Part shown: positions 54,840 to 64,000 of the stretch, in pieces
Position numbering within the stretch: position 1 is the stretch's first letter
How the letters are laid out: each line of letters begins with the position of its first letter
Origin: Bradyrhizobium algeriense
GTDB taxonomy: Bacteria > Pseudomonadota > Alphaproteobacteria > Rhizobiales > Xanthobacteraceae
DNA length: 64,000 bases
Reading direction: 5' to 3'
Assembly (NCBI RefSeq): GCF_003062295.1
Contig: NZ_PYCN01000021.1
Span: 1 to 64,000 of the forward strand
The notes under the pieces: model-generated
Database searches by the model: none
Seen by the model: only the letters and a program-made list of their open reading frames with translations
What the model was told of the DNA's origin: nothing
Translations under genes and position numbers: made by a program

Positions 54840-54975
54840 CAAGAAAATCCTGCGTTGGCCCGGTCCTTTCGGTTCCGGATTCCTCAGCCCCCAGCCCCCC
54901 GGGGCCGTCGGGATCGGGCCTGTTCGCAGAGGGAGTTAATCCCGATACTGGGCCAACGAAAGTTGGTCCTTTTTC
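54840..54975 (+). ncRNA. candidate small RNA with two competing stems and a terminator
   Basis: GTTGGCCCGGT (54854-54864) can pair with ACTGGGCCAAC (54947-54957), closing a 6S-like long terminal stem of 11 bp. An inner stem TCGGGAT (54908-54914) / ATCCCGA (54939-54945) lies within. The GGGCCAAC of the closing strand is also the 5' half of a terminator, GGGCCAAC-GAAA-GTTGGTCC-T5 (54950-54974), so the two folds exclude each other. No plus-strand gene follows, so a stand-alone transcript is more likely than an attenuator. The 5' end is a guess. Confidence 0.4.
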
Positions 54976-55022
54976 GTTTGTGGGGACGCTCTGGCAAACG
55001 CCACGCGCGGCTTCGCCGGCTG

Positions 55023-55109
55023 CGTAGCTCGGATGGAGCGAAGCGAAATCCGGGAATCACACGGGCGGAGAAAGCGGTCCCGGATTGCGCTTCGCTCCAT
55101 CCGGGCTAC
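55023..55109. repeat. inverted repeat (GTAGCCCGGATGGAGC family)
   Basis: GTAGCTCGGATGGAGCGAAG at the left and CGCTTCGCTCCATCCGGGCT at the right pair almost fully. Related to the unit at 54101-54222. It lies beside the DUF1223 gene 3' end. Confidence 0.8.
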
Positions 55110-55134
55110 AGGACTACACGAGCGCCAGCGCTAG

Positions 55135-55896
55135 CTAGCGCAGCGCCGTATAGGCAGCGCCGAGCATCGGGCCCGGCTTTTCGCGGTTGCCGTCCTGGAC
55201 ATAGACGACCGCGGCATCGACGCCGTCGCGGGAAATATTTTCCAGCGGAACGGTCCAGCTTCCTGCGCCGCCGTTCCAGTCGCCGACCTTCACGATATTG
55301 CGCACCACGTTGTAGTAGGTGATTTGTTGGCCGCGATTCTCGCCGCGCCCGATCGAAATCGGCACCGCCCGCGAGACCGAGCAAAGCCAGACTTCGCCGC
55401 GCCCCGTCGCCGACACCTTGCTCGCCTCGACCGACACGTTGATCAGCTTGCCCGACAACGTCATCGTCACCGGCACCGACATCACGCCCTCGGCCTTGCT
55501 CGTGTTCTTGATGGCGCCTTCGATGGCGGCACGATCGCTGCCGATCACCTGCGCCGAGCCGTTGACGATCATCTGCGGCGTGTAGAGGTTGCGGTCGCCG
55601 CGTACATGCGAGTAGGCTTTCTGACGCGCGCTGAAACGCGAGTCCGCCAGCGTGTCCTTCCAGCCAAGATAGTCCCAGTAGTCGATCGGCATGCTCAGCG
55701 CGATCACGTTGGGGTCCTTGGCGAGTTCGCCGACGATCTGATCGGCCGGCGGACACGACGAACAACCCTGCGACGTAAACAGTTCGACCACGGCGCGCGG
55801 ATCGGCATGAGCCGGGCGGATCACGGCAATGATCGCGCAGACGCTGAGCGCCCCGGACCATCGCGATATGCCGCTATAGGCCATCATCGCTATCAT
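55135..55896 (-). CDS. DUF1223 thioredoxin-like secreted protein
   Basis: 253 aa. N-terminal hydrophobic segment (about 12-30, RPAHA cleavage region), so probably periplasmic. AVVELFTSQGCSSCPPAD resembles a thioredoxin-type CxxC active site (Cys-Ser-Ser-Cys, about residues 45-48). MPIDYWDYLGWKDTLAD, RFSARQKAYS and YTPQMIVNGSAQVIGSDR are DUF1223 hallmarks. Possible redox role in the envelope, not proven. ATG 55884/55887 are alternative starts. Confidence 0.88.
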   Translation of the reverse strand: MIAMMAYSGISRWSGALSVCAIIAVIRPAHADPRAVVELFTSQGCSSCPPADQIVGELAKDPNVIALSMPIDYWDYLGWKDTLADSRFSARQKAYSHVRGDRNLYTPQMIVNGSAQVIGSDRAAIEGAIKNTSKAEGVMSVPVTMTLSGKLINVSVEASKVSATGRGEVWLCSVSRAVPISIGRGENRGQQITYYNVVRNIVKVGDWNGGAGSWTVPLENISRDGVDAAVVYVQDGNREKPGPMLGAAYTALR

Positions 55897-56042
55897 AGGC
55901 CGAACCGTCCGTCCGTATTTTTACTGGGCATGATTTGACATCCTGAATGCGTGCCCCAGACGCGCGAAAGCGGCCTTGTCATAGGCCGCCTTCTTCCTGC
56001 TCGCTACTCACTTCGCAGTGAGGCACTGATCACAAATCCGCG

Positions 56043-58763
<2,721 letters not shown>

Positions 58764-58988
58764 GTCAGGAAATCCCAAATTCTAGTTATACCCGGCAAGG
58801 GTATTTAAACACCATCAGCGTTAGGCTGGCCTATCGGCTTGCAGCCGCCGATTGTGTGCTGCATCAAGTTCCGGGCTTATAGAATCTTTCTAGAAGCGCC
58901 GCCACACTGACAAGCGTGCTGCAGCAATGCGGTACCCACAAATTCTGACGCGGTACCCATCAATTTCAGAGGGCTGTGACGAAGCAAA
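58764..58988. other. divergent promoter region acnA/ccmA
   Basis: 225 bp without a gene. A direct repeat GCGGTACCCA (58928-58937) ... GCGGTACCCA (58950-58959), followed by CAAATT and TCAATT, lies closer to ccmA. It may be a binding site, or chance. Confidence 0.4.
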
Positions 58989-59591
58989 ATGCGGCTCTCC
59001 GGACGCCAAATCGACTGTATCAGGGGCGGCCGCAGCGTGTTCTCGGGCCTCGATTTCGAAGCCTCTTCCGGCGAGGCGCTGGCCGTGGTCGGCCCGAACG
59101 GCTCCGGCAAGACCTCGCTGTTGCGCCTGATCGCGGGCCTCCTGGTGCCGGCGGGCGGAGCGGTCGGTCTGGAGGGCGGCGAGGCCGAACTGACCTTGCA
59201 GGAGCAATCCCACTATCTCGGCCATCGCGACGCGCTGAAGCCTGCGCTGAGCGTGCAGGAGAACCTCGCGTTCTGGCGCGATTTTCTGGGCGGCGCGGCC
59301 GGCGATACCAGCCAATGCCTCAAGGCCGTTGGGCTCGGCCATGCCACGCATTTGCCGGCGGCCTATCTCTCCGCGGGCCAGCGGCGGCGACTTTCGATCG
59401 CCCGCCTGCTGGTGGTGCGGCGGCCGGTCTGGCTGCTGGACGAGCCGACCTCGGCGCTCGATGCCGCCGGGCAAAACCTTTTCGTCGGCGTCATGCGCGA
59501 TCATCTCGCCAGTGGTGGCATCATCATCGCCGCGACCCATACCCCGCTCGGGATCGACGCGACGGAACTGCGGATGGGGGACGCGAAGTGA
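58989..59591 (+). CDS. ccmA: cytochrome c biogenesis ABC ATPase CcmA
   Basis: 200 aa. Walker A GPNGSGKTSLLR (about residues 35-46), signature LSAGQRRRLSIARLL, Walker B VWLLDEPTSALD, and the short chain length are typical of CcmA. It drives release of heme-loaded CcmE from CcmC. The stop overlaps the ccmB GTG start. Confidence 0.96.
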   Translation: MRLSGRQIDCIRGGRSVFSGLDFEASSGEALAVVGPNGSGKTSLLRLIAGLLVPAGGAVGLEGGEAELTLQEQSHYLGHRDALKPALSVQENLAFWRDFLGGAAGDTSQCLKAVGLGHATHLPAAYLSAGQRRRLSIARLLVVRRPVWLLDEPTSALDAAGQNLFVGVMRDHLASGGIIIAATHTPLGIDATELRMGDAK

Positions 59592-60256
59592 CCGCCCTCG
59601 CCGCCCTGATTCGCCGGGACATCAGAATCGCGCTGCGCGTCGGCGGCGGCGCGCTGATCGGCGTGCTGTTTTTCCTCACCGTCACGGTGCTGATGCCGTT
59701 CGCGATCGGACCCGATTTGGCGCTGCTGACGCGGCTGGGACCGGCGATCCTCTGGCTCGGCGCACTGCTGGCGAGCCTGCTCACGCTGGACCGCCTGTTC
59801 ACGGCCGACCACGAGGACGGTTCGCTCGACCTGATCGTGATGGGCCGGGCGCCGCTGGAACTGGCCTGTGCCGCGAAAGCGCTGGCCCACTGGCTAGCCG
59901 CCGGCGTGCCGCTGATCGTGGCAACCCCTGTGCTGGGGCTGATGCTCAATCTCGACGCCACGGCGACCTCGGCGGTGGCGCTGACGCTGCTGGTGGGAAC
60001 ACCGGCACTAACTTTTACCGGTATGATCGGCGCGGCACTGGCCGTGACACTGCACCGCGGCGGCTTGCTGCTGGCGGTGCTGGTGCTGCCGCTGTCGATT
60101 CCGGTACTGATCTTCGGCGTCGCCGCGTCGCAGGCGGCCATCACGGGTCCGTTGTCATTTGGAACACCGTTTTCGATCCTGTGCGCGCTTTCGCTGGTCA
60201 GTTTCGTGATCGGACCGTTTGCCGCCGCCGCCTGCCTGCGGCACGGTCTGGACTGA
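59588..60256 (+). CDS. ccmB: cytochrome c biogenesis permease CcmB
   Basis: 222 aa from GTG 59588, overlapping the ccmA stop as GTGA. Six transmembrane helices; ALIRRDIRIALRVGGG at the N-terminus, LDRLFTADHEDGSLDLIV in the first cytoplasmic loop, and HRGGLLLAVLVLPLSIPVLIFG. It forms the CcmAB transporter module. The longer ORF reading back into ccmA is not real. Confidence 0.95.
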   Translation: MTALAALIRRDIRIALRVGGGALIGVLFFLTVTVLMPFAIGPDLALLTRLGPAILWLGALLASLLTLDRLFTADHEDGSLDLIVMGRAPLELACAAKALAHWLAAGVPLIVATPVLGLMLNLDATATSAVALTLLVGTPALTFTGMIGAALAVTLHRGGLLLAVLVLPLSIPVLIFGVAASQAAITGPLSFGTPFSILCALSLVSFVIGPFAAAACLRHGLD

Positions 60257-60348
60257 GCACGATTTGACGCCGATCAACTCTCGCGGAGGCCATATGAAAC
60301 AAACCAAGCCGGATTGCCTGCCCCGCCACTGACGACTATCAGGATGCC

Positions 60349-61080
60349 ATGACGCTGATCGACCTCGCCAATCCCACCAAATTCCTGTCGCTGACGGCGC
60401 GCGTGCTGCCGTGGCTGGCGGGCGCGACCGCGATCCTGCTGCTGATCGGCTTCTACCAGGCAGCGATGGCGCCCGACGACTATCAGCAGGGCGCCACCGT
60501 CAAGATCATGTTCATCCACGTGCCCAATGCGTGGCTGGCGATGTTCGTGTGGGGCGTCATGAGCATTGCCGCGCTGGGCACGCTGGTATGGCGGCATCCG
60601 CTGGCCGATGTCGCGGCCAAGGCCGCCGCCCCGATCGGCGCGGCATTCACGTTTCTCGCGCTGGTCACCGGTTCGCTGTGGGGACGGCCGATGTGGGGCA
60701 CCTATTGGGAGTGGGATGCGCGGCTAACCTCGGTCCTGATCCTGTTCCTGATGTATCTCGGCCTGATGGCGCTGTGGCGCGCGGTGGACGATCCGTCGCG
60801 GGCGGCGCGGGCCGCCGCCGTCCTGACCCTGGTCGGCGCGCTCAACCTGCCGATCATCAAATTCTCGGTCGACTGGTGGAACACGCTGCATCAGCCGGCG
60901 GCCGTGATACGAATGGGCGGTTCTACGCTCGACAAGGCGTTCCTGATTCCATTGCTGGTGATGGCGGTCGGATTCTCGCTGCTGTTCGTCACGCTGCATC
61001 TGGCGGCGATGCGCAACGAGATCCTGCGCCGACGCGTGCGCAGCTTGCAGATGTTGCAAGCCAGCCAGCAGGCGGCATGA
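60349..61080 (+). CDS. ccmC: heme exporter / CcmE-heme lyase CcmC
   Basis: 243 aa, six transmembrane helices. The periplasmic heme-binding histidine lies in MFIHVPNAWLAMF, the WWD-type tryptophan-rich motif is WGRPMWGTYWEWDARLTS, and a second conserved His lies in WWNTLHQPA. It presents heme to CcmE. Together with ccmA, ccmB, ccmD it forms the heme-loading part of system I. Confidence 0.97.
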   Translation: MTLIDLANPTKFLSLTARVLPWLAGATAILLLIGFYQAAMAPDDYQQGATVKIMFIHVPNAWLAMFVWGVMSIAALGTLVWRHPLADVAAKAAAPIGAAFTFLALVTGSLWGRPMWGTYWEWDARLTSVLILFLMYLGLMALWRAVDDPSRAARAAAVLTLVGALNLPIIKFSVDWWNTLHQPAAVIRMGGSTLDKAFLIPLLVMAVGFSLLFVTLHLAAMRNEILRRRVRSLQMLQASQQAA

Positions 61081-61081
61081 C

Positions 61082-61264
61082 GTGACATCGCTCGGTCCCT
61101 ACGCTTCCTTTATCGTGACGTCCTACACGCTGGTGGCGGCTGTCGTGGTACTTCTCATCATCTGGATCGCCATCGACTATCGCCTCCAGAAGGAGCGCCT
61201 GCGCGAACTCGAGGCCAGCGGCGTGACCCGGCGCTCCGGCCGCCAGGCGACGGACATCCGATGA
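61082..61264 (+). CDS. ccmD: heme exporter CcmD
   Basis: 60 aa from GTG 61082. One transmembrane helix (about 10-30) after the conserved GPYASFIVTSYTLVA, followed by a charged helix RLQKERLRELEASGVTRRS. The stop overlaps the ccmG start (ATGA). CcmD helps release holo-CcmE from CcmABC. Confidence 0.93.
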   Translation: MTSLGPYASFIVTSYTLVAAVVVLLIIWIAIDYRLQKERLRELEASGVTRRSGRQATDIR

Positions 61265-61854
61265 CCGCGCCGCCCACAGCATCGGACGAGCTGCCGCGCC
61301 GTCGGCGCTGGCTGGTGGCGCTGCCGCTGATCGGTTTCATGGCGGTCGCCGCGCTGTTCCTGCTGCGGCTGTATGGCGGCGATCCCTCAAAAATCCCCTC
61401 CGCCCTGATCGGCCGCCCGGCGCCGCAGACCGCGCTGCCGGCGTTGGAAGGCCTCGTCCATAACGGGGCGCCGGTCCCGGGGCTCGACCCCGCCGCCTTC
61501 AAGGGCAAGGTCTCCGTCGTCAATGTCTGGGCGTCGTGGTGCGTGCCATGCCACGACGAGGCGCCGCTGCTGACCGCGCTGGCAAAGGACACGCGGCTGC
61601 AGATCGTCGGCATCAACTACAAGGATTCCCCCGATAACGCCCGCCGCTTCCTCGGCCGCTACGGCAATCCGTTCAGCATGGTCGGCGTCGATGCCAATGG
61701 CCGCGGCTCGATCGAATGGGGCGTCTATGGCGTGCCTGAAACTTTTGTCGTCGGCCGCGCGGGCACCATTCTTTACAAGCTGGTCGGGCCGGTGACGCCG
61801 GCCAATCTCGACAGTGTGCTGAAGGTCGAGATCGAGAAGGCGCTGAGCAAATAA
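61261..61854 (+). CDS. ccmG: thiol:disulfide interchange protein CcmG/DsbE
   Basis: 197 aa. N-terminal membrane anchor (about 18-36), then a thioredoxin fold with active site WASWCVPC (about residues 86-93), GVPETFVVGRAGTILYK with the cis-Pro. It keeps apocytochrome c cysteines reduced before heme attachment. Ends the ccmABCDG run; ccmE, ccmF and ccmH are not in the window. Confidence 0.95.
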   Translation: MTAPPTASDELPRRRRWLVALPLIGFMAVAALFLLRLYGGDPSKIPSALIGRPAPQTALPALEGLVHNGAPVPGLDPAAFKGKVSVVNVWASWCVPCHDEAPLLTALAKDTRLQIVGINYKDSPDNARRFLGRYGNPFSMVGVDANGRGSIEWGVYGVPETFVVGRAGTILYKLVGPVTPANLDSVLKVEIEKALSK

Positions 61855-61955
61855 TTTTCTGGTTTTATCTGCCGTTCATTTGGCAGCCATGGCGCCGCCA
61901 CGAATTCGCAGCTAGCTTTATGGCGTTACTTGAACCGTCCTTGGAGGGACACCCT

Positions 61956-62315
61956 ATGCGTCATTTCACGCTCGCTTCTCTTCTCGCCACCGCGCTGACT
62001 TTGGGCATGCTGACGGCGACCCCGTCGATGGCCCAGACCGCGCAGCCCGCAACCAAATCCGACAGCAAGATGGCTCCAGCCCCGAAGGCCTCTGAGTCGA
62101 AGATGGCGCCGGCGCCCAAGGCGGAACTGCTCGATATCAACTCGGCGACCGCCGATCAGCTCGACGCGCTGCCGGGTGTCGGCAAGGCCTATTCCGCCAA
62201 GATCATCGCGGGCCGCCCGTACAAGGGCAAGGACGAGCTGGTGCAGAAGAGCATTGTCCCGCAGGCGACCTACGACAAGATCAAGGACAAGATCATCGCC
62301 AAGCAGAAGAGCTGA
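61956..62315 (+). CDS. secreted helix-hairpin-helix protein (ComEA-like)
   Basis: 119 aa from ATG 61956, 8 nt after GGAGGG. Signal peptide through SMAQ (about residue 27). The segment SKMAPAPKA is repeated twice in a Lys/Pro/Ala-rich linker (about 35-56). The HhH domain carries LLDINSATADQLDALPGVG and AAKII-like residues with GRPYKGKDEL. ComEA proteins bind DNA in the periplasm for uptake; here no other competence gene is nearby. Followed by a terminator. Confidence 0.88.
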   Translation: MRHFTLASLLATALTLGMLTATPSMAQTAQPATKSDSKMAPAPKASESKMAPAPKAELLDINSATADQLDALPGVGKAYSAKIIAGRPYKGKDELVQKSIVPQATYDKIKDKIIAKQKS

Positions 62316-62325
62316 TCTTCGCAGA

Positions 62326-62359
62326 ACGCATCGGCGCGCGCCCCGCGCCGGTGCGTTTT
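62326..62359 (+). terminator. Rho-independent terminator
   Basis: The 12-bp stem ACGCATCGGCGC / GCGCCGGTGCGT (one G-T pair) is followed by TTTTGCTTTTT, after the HhH gene. Confidence 0.85.
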
Positions 62360-62368
62360 GCTTTTTGA

Positions 62369-62971
62369 TCAGCCCTTGCTCACATCGCCCGCTTCCGCCT
62401 CGCTCGCCTCGAGCGTGGCCGGCTCCAGATGGTAGCGCTTGATCACCGGCATCTGGGTCATGGCAAAGATCATCGTTATCGGGATCGCACCGAACGCCTT
62501 GAAGGTGACCCAGAAGTCGGTCGATTGCGTGCGCCAGATGATTTCGTTCAGGACCGCCATCGCCAGAAAGAACAACGCCCATCGCATGGTCAGGATGCGC
62601 CAGCCCTTCGGCGTCAGGTTGAACATCTGATTGAACAGGATCGCGATGAAGGAGCGGCCGAACAAAAGACCGCCGCCGAGGATCGCGGCGAACAGGCCGT
62701 AGATGATGGTCGGCTTGACCTTGATGAAAGTTTCGTCGTGCAGCACCAGCGTCAGCGTGCCGAACACCAGCACGATGACGGCGGTGACGATCGCCATCAT
62801 GGGCACATGCCGCACCACCACATAAGAGGCGATCATCGCGGCCACGATCGCCACCATGAAGGCGCCGGTCGCGACGAACAGGTTGAACTTCGCGTTGGCG
62901 ACGAAGAACACGATGAGCGGACCGAGTTCGGTCGCGAGCTTGAACACCGGATGCGGCTGGTTCTTGTCCAT
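62369..62971 (-). CDS. yciB: septation protein A / intracellular septation family (YciB)
   Basis: 200 aa from ATG 62971 (MDKNQPHPVFKLATELGPL). Five to six hydrophobic helices; FVANAKFNLFVATGAFM, IPITMIFAMTQMPVIKRY and a final Ala/Glu-rich tail. The name IspZ is also used. It affects cell envelope and septum formation in some bacteria. It starts within the last codons of ftsY (shared base overlap at 62969-62975 is minimal), suggesting co-transcription. Confidence 0.94.
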   Translation of the reverse strand: MDKNQPHPVFKLATELGPLIVFFVANAKFNLFVATGAFMVAIVAAMIASYVVVRHVPMMAIVTAVIVLVFGTLTLVLHDETFIKVKPTIIYGLFAAILGGGLLFGRSFIAILFNQMFNLTPKGWRILTMRWALFFLAMAVLNEIIWRTQSTDFWVTFKAFGAIPITMIFAMTQMPVIKRYHLEPATLEASEAEAGDVSKG

Positions 62972-62972
62972 C

Positions 62973-63920
62973 TTAGCTTTCAATCCCTGCAATCGCGTTG
63001 GCAAAGTCGCGCGCGGTGAACGGCGCGAGATCGTCGATGCCTTCGCCGACGCCGATGAAGTGCACGGGCAGTTTGAATTTCTCCGCCAGCGCCACCAGGA
63101 TGCCGCCTCGCGCGGTGCCGTCGAGCTTCGTCATCACGAGGCCCGTGACGCCAGCGGTACGATGAAATGCCTCGACCTGCGACAGCGCATTTTGTCCCAC
63201 CGTGGCATCGAGCACCAAGAGCACCGCATGCGGGGCCGATGCATCGACCTTCTTGATGACGCGAACCACCTTTTCGAGTTCGTTCATCAGCTCGGCCTTG
63301 TTCTGCAAACGCCCGGCGGTGTCGACCAGCAGCACGTCGATATTCTGTTCCTTCGCCGCGGTCAGCGCGTTGAAGGCAAGGCTTGCCGAATCCGAGCCCT
63401 GCGCGCCTGATATCACCGGCGCCCTGGTGCGCTCGCCCCAGATCTTGAGCTGTTCGATCGCCGCGGCGCGGAACGTGTCGCCGGCCGCCATCATGATCTT
63501 CCGGCCCTCGGCGCTGAGTTTCGCGGCAAGCTTGCCGATGGTGGTGGTCTTGCCCGAGCCGTTGACGCCAACCACGAGAATGACGAACGGCCTTTGCGCC
63601 GCGTCGATCTCCAGCGGCTTCGCCACCGGCGCCAGCACCTTCTCGACTTCGGTCGCAACCACCGTCTTCACTTCGTCGGCCGAGATCGCCTTGTCGTAAC
63701 GGCCGGCGCCGACGGCATCGGCTATCCGCACCGCCACGGCAGTACCGAGATCGGCGCGCAGCAGCACATCCTCGATATCGTCGAGCATGGCGCGGTCGAG
63801 CTTGCGCTTGGTGACGAGGTCGGCAACGGCCGAGCCGAGCGAACTCGAGGTCCGCTTCAGGCCGCTCGAAAGCCGCCGCCACCAGCTCAATTTGGGGGTT
63901 CCGGGAGTGGTATCGCTCAT
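62973..63920 (-). CDS. ftsY: signal recognition particle receptor FtsY
   Basis: 315 aa. The N domain (about residues 1-95) includes WRRLSSGLKRTSSSLG. The G domain has VGVNGSGKTTTIGKLA (about 118-133), DTAGRLQNKAELM and TKLDGTARGG. The acidic A domain of E. coli FtsY is absent, as is usual in alphaproteobacteria. It docks ribosome-SRP complexes at the membrane. Transcribed ahead of yciB. Confidence 0.97.
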   Translation of the reverse strand: MSDTTPGTPKLSWWRRLSSGLKRTSSSLGSAVADLVTKRKLDRAMLDDIEDVLLRADLGTAVAVRIADAVGAGRYDKAISADEVKTVVATEVEKVLAPVAKPLEIDAAQRPFVILVVGVNGSGKTTTIGKLAAKLSAEGRKIMMAAGDTFRAAAIEQLKIWGERTRAPVISGAQGSDSASLAFNALTAAKEQNIDVLLVDTAGRLQNKAELMNELEKVVRVIKKVDASAPHAVLLVLDATVGQNALSQVEAFHRTAGVTGLVMTKLDGTARGGILVALAEKFKLPVHFIGVGEGIDDLAPFTARDFANAIAGIES

Positions 63921-64000
63921 GTCGGGGACGTGTTAGCGGTTTCGCGCCATGAGCGGAAGTCACAACAAATCCATTGATGTTCCCGGGGCATCCCTCGATG
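63921..64000. other. right edge of the window, ambiguous
   Basis: On the minus strand a frame open from the edge ends at TGA in ATGA overlapping the ftsY start, which would fit the 3' end of an upstream gene. On the plus strand ATG 63949 opens a frame (MSGSHNKSIDVPGASLD) to the edge. Too short to decide. Confidence 0.3.

Larger units (their letters stand above)
54605..55134. other. 530-bp intergenic region holding a half repeat, a candidate small RNA and an inverted repeat
   Basis: Features seen: GCATGCTCTCGTTCCGAAAA... to ...TTTTCGGGCGCATGC, an imperfect inverted half repeat (about 54629-54672); the candidate small RNA (54840-54975); and an inverted repeat (55023-55109). No ORF with coding character was identified in either direction. 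Confidence 0.5.

Noticed and set aside
58976..59587. Upstream extension of the ccmB frame through ccmA
   Set aside because: Overlaps ccmA completely; the GTG at 59588 gives the normal CcmB length and start.
60294..60332. 12-codon ORF between ccmB and ccmC
   Set aside because: Too short and without a convincing role; could be chance.

Overview
The window is a 64 kb piece of a GC-rich alphaproteobacterial chromosome, most likely Bradyrhizobium or a close relative in the Nitrobacteraceae. This is inferred from gene order (rplU-rpmA-obgE-proB-proA-nadD-rsfS-rlmH; an F1-only atpHAGDC operon without the F0 genes; mdh-sucC-sucD-sucA-sucB-lpdA; ccmABCDG beside acnA), from a ROSE-type heat-shock leader, and from several families of short palindromic repeats between genes. 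Almost everything is core chromosome. There is no CRISPR array, prophage, conjugation module or recognisable defence system. The only mobile DNA seen is the tail of an IS481-like transposase at the left edge, next to a tRNA-Ser.

Layout. 0-2.6 kb: transposase tail, tRNA-Ser(CGA), an alpha/beta hydrolase and a ROK-family sugar kinase-like protein whose motifs are in circularly permuted order. 2.7-13.5 kb: ribosome/GTPase/proline/NAD cluster, interrupted by two GNAT genes, a DMT exporter, a MaoC dehydratase and a secreted hypothetical. 13.5-18.9 kb: cell-envelope block (EnvC-like factor, CtpA-type S41 protease, divergent polysaccharide deacetylase) followed by two tandem Nudix RNA pyrophosphohydrolases. 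19-22.4 kb: heat-shock block with a ROSE RNA thermometer, two small heat-shock proteins, a small conserved protein, a possible 38-aa membrane peptide and a Do-type serine protease. This block is bracketed by the 3' end of an adenylate cyclase gene on the right and a decayed copy of the same 3' end on the left.

24.2-29.3 kb: F1 ATP synthase operon (minus strand). 29.3-37.2 kb: RlpA-like protein, PriA and divergent XerC, a frameshifted gene, a DUF4337 membrane protein, a small membrane protein and lipoamide dehydrogenase. 37.2-49.1 kb (minus strand): SDR, 2-oxoglutarate dehydrogenase E2 and E1, succinyl-CoA synthetase with a DUF1579 gene between its subunits, malate dehydrogenase, ZapE, ThpR and a GDSL esterase. 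49.1-55.9 kb: LolD/FtsX-like ABC transporter, a Bax1-I membrane protein, GNAT, DUF2794, a candidate stand-alone small RNA and DUF1223. 56-64 kb: aconitase, cytochrome c biogenesis ccmABCDG, a helix-hairpin-helix secreted protein, septation protein A (YciB/IspZ) and FtsY.

Functionally, the right half supplies a TCA-cycle segment (AcnA, OdhAB-Lpd, SucCD, Mdh) that feeds respiration, plus the ATP synthase catalytic head and the cytochrome c maturation transporter. The observations I would check first are the permuted ROK protein, the heat-shock/protease block with its duplicated flank and chain of overlapping genes, the candidate small RNA near 54.9 kb with mutually exclusive hairpins, and a GntR-like palindrome upstream of sucC.
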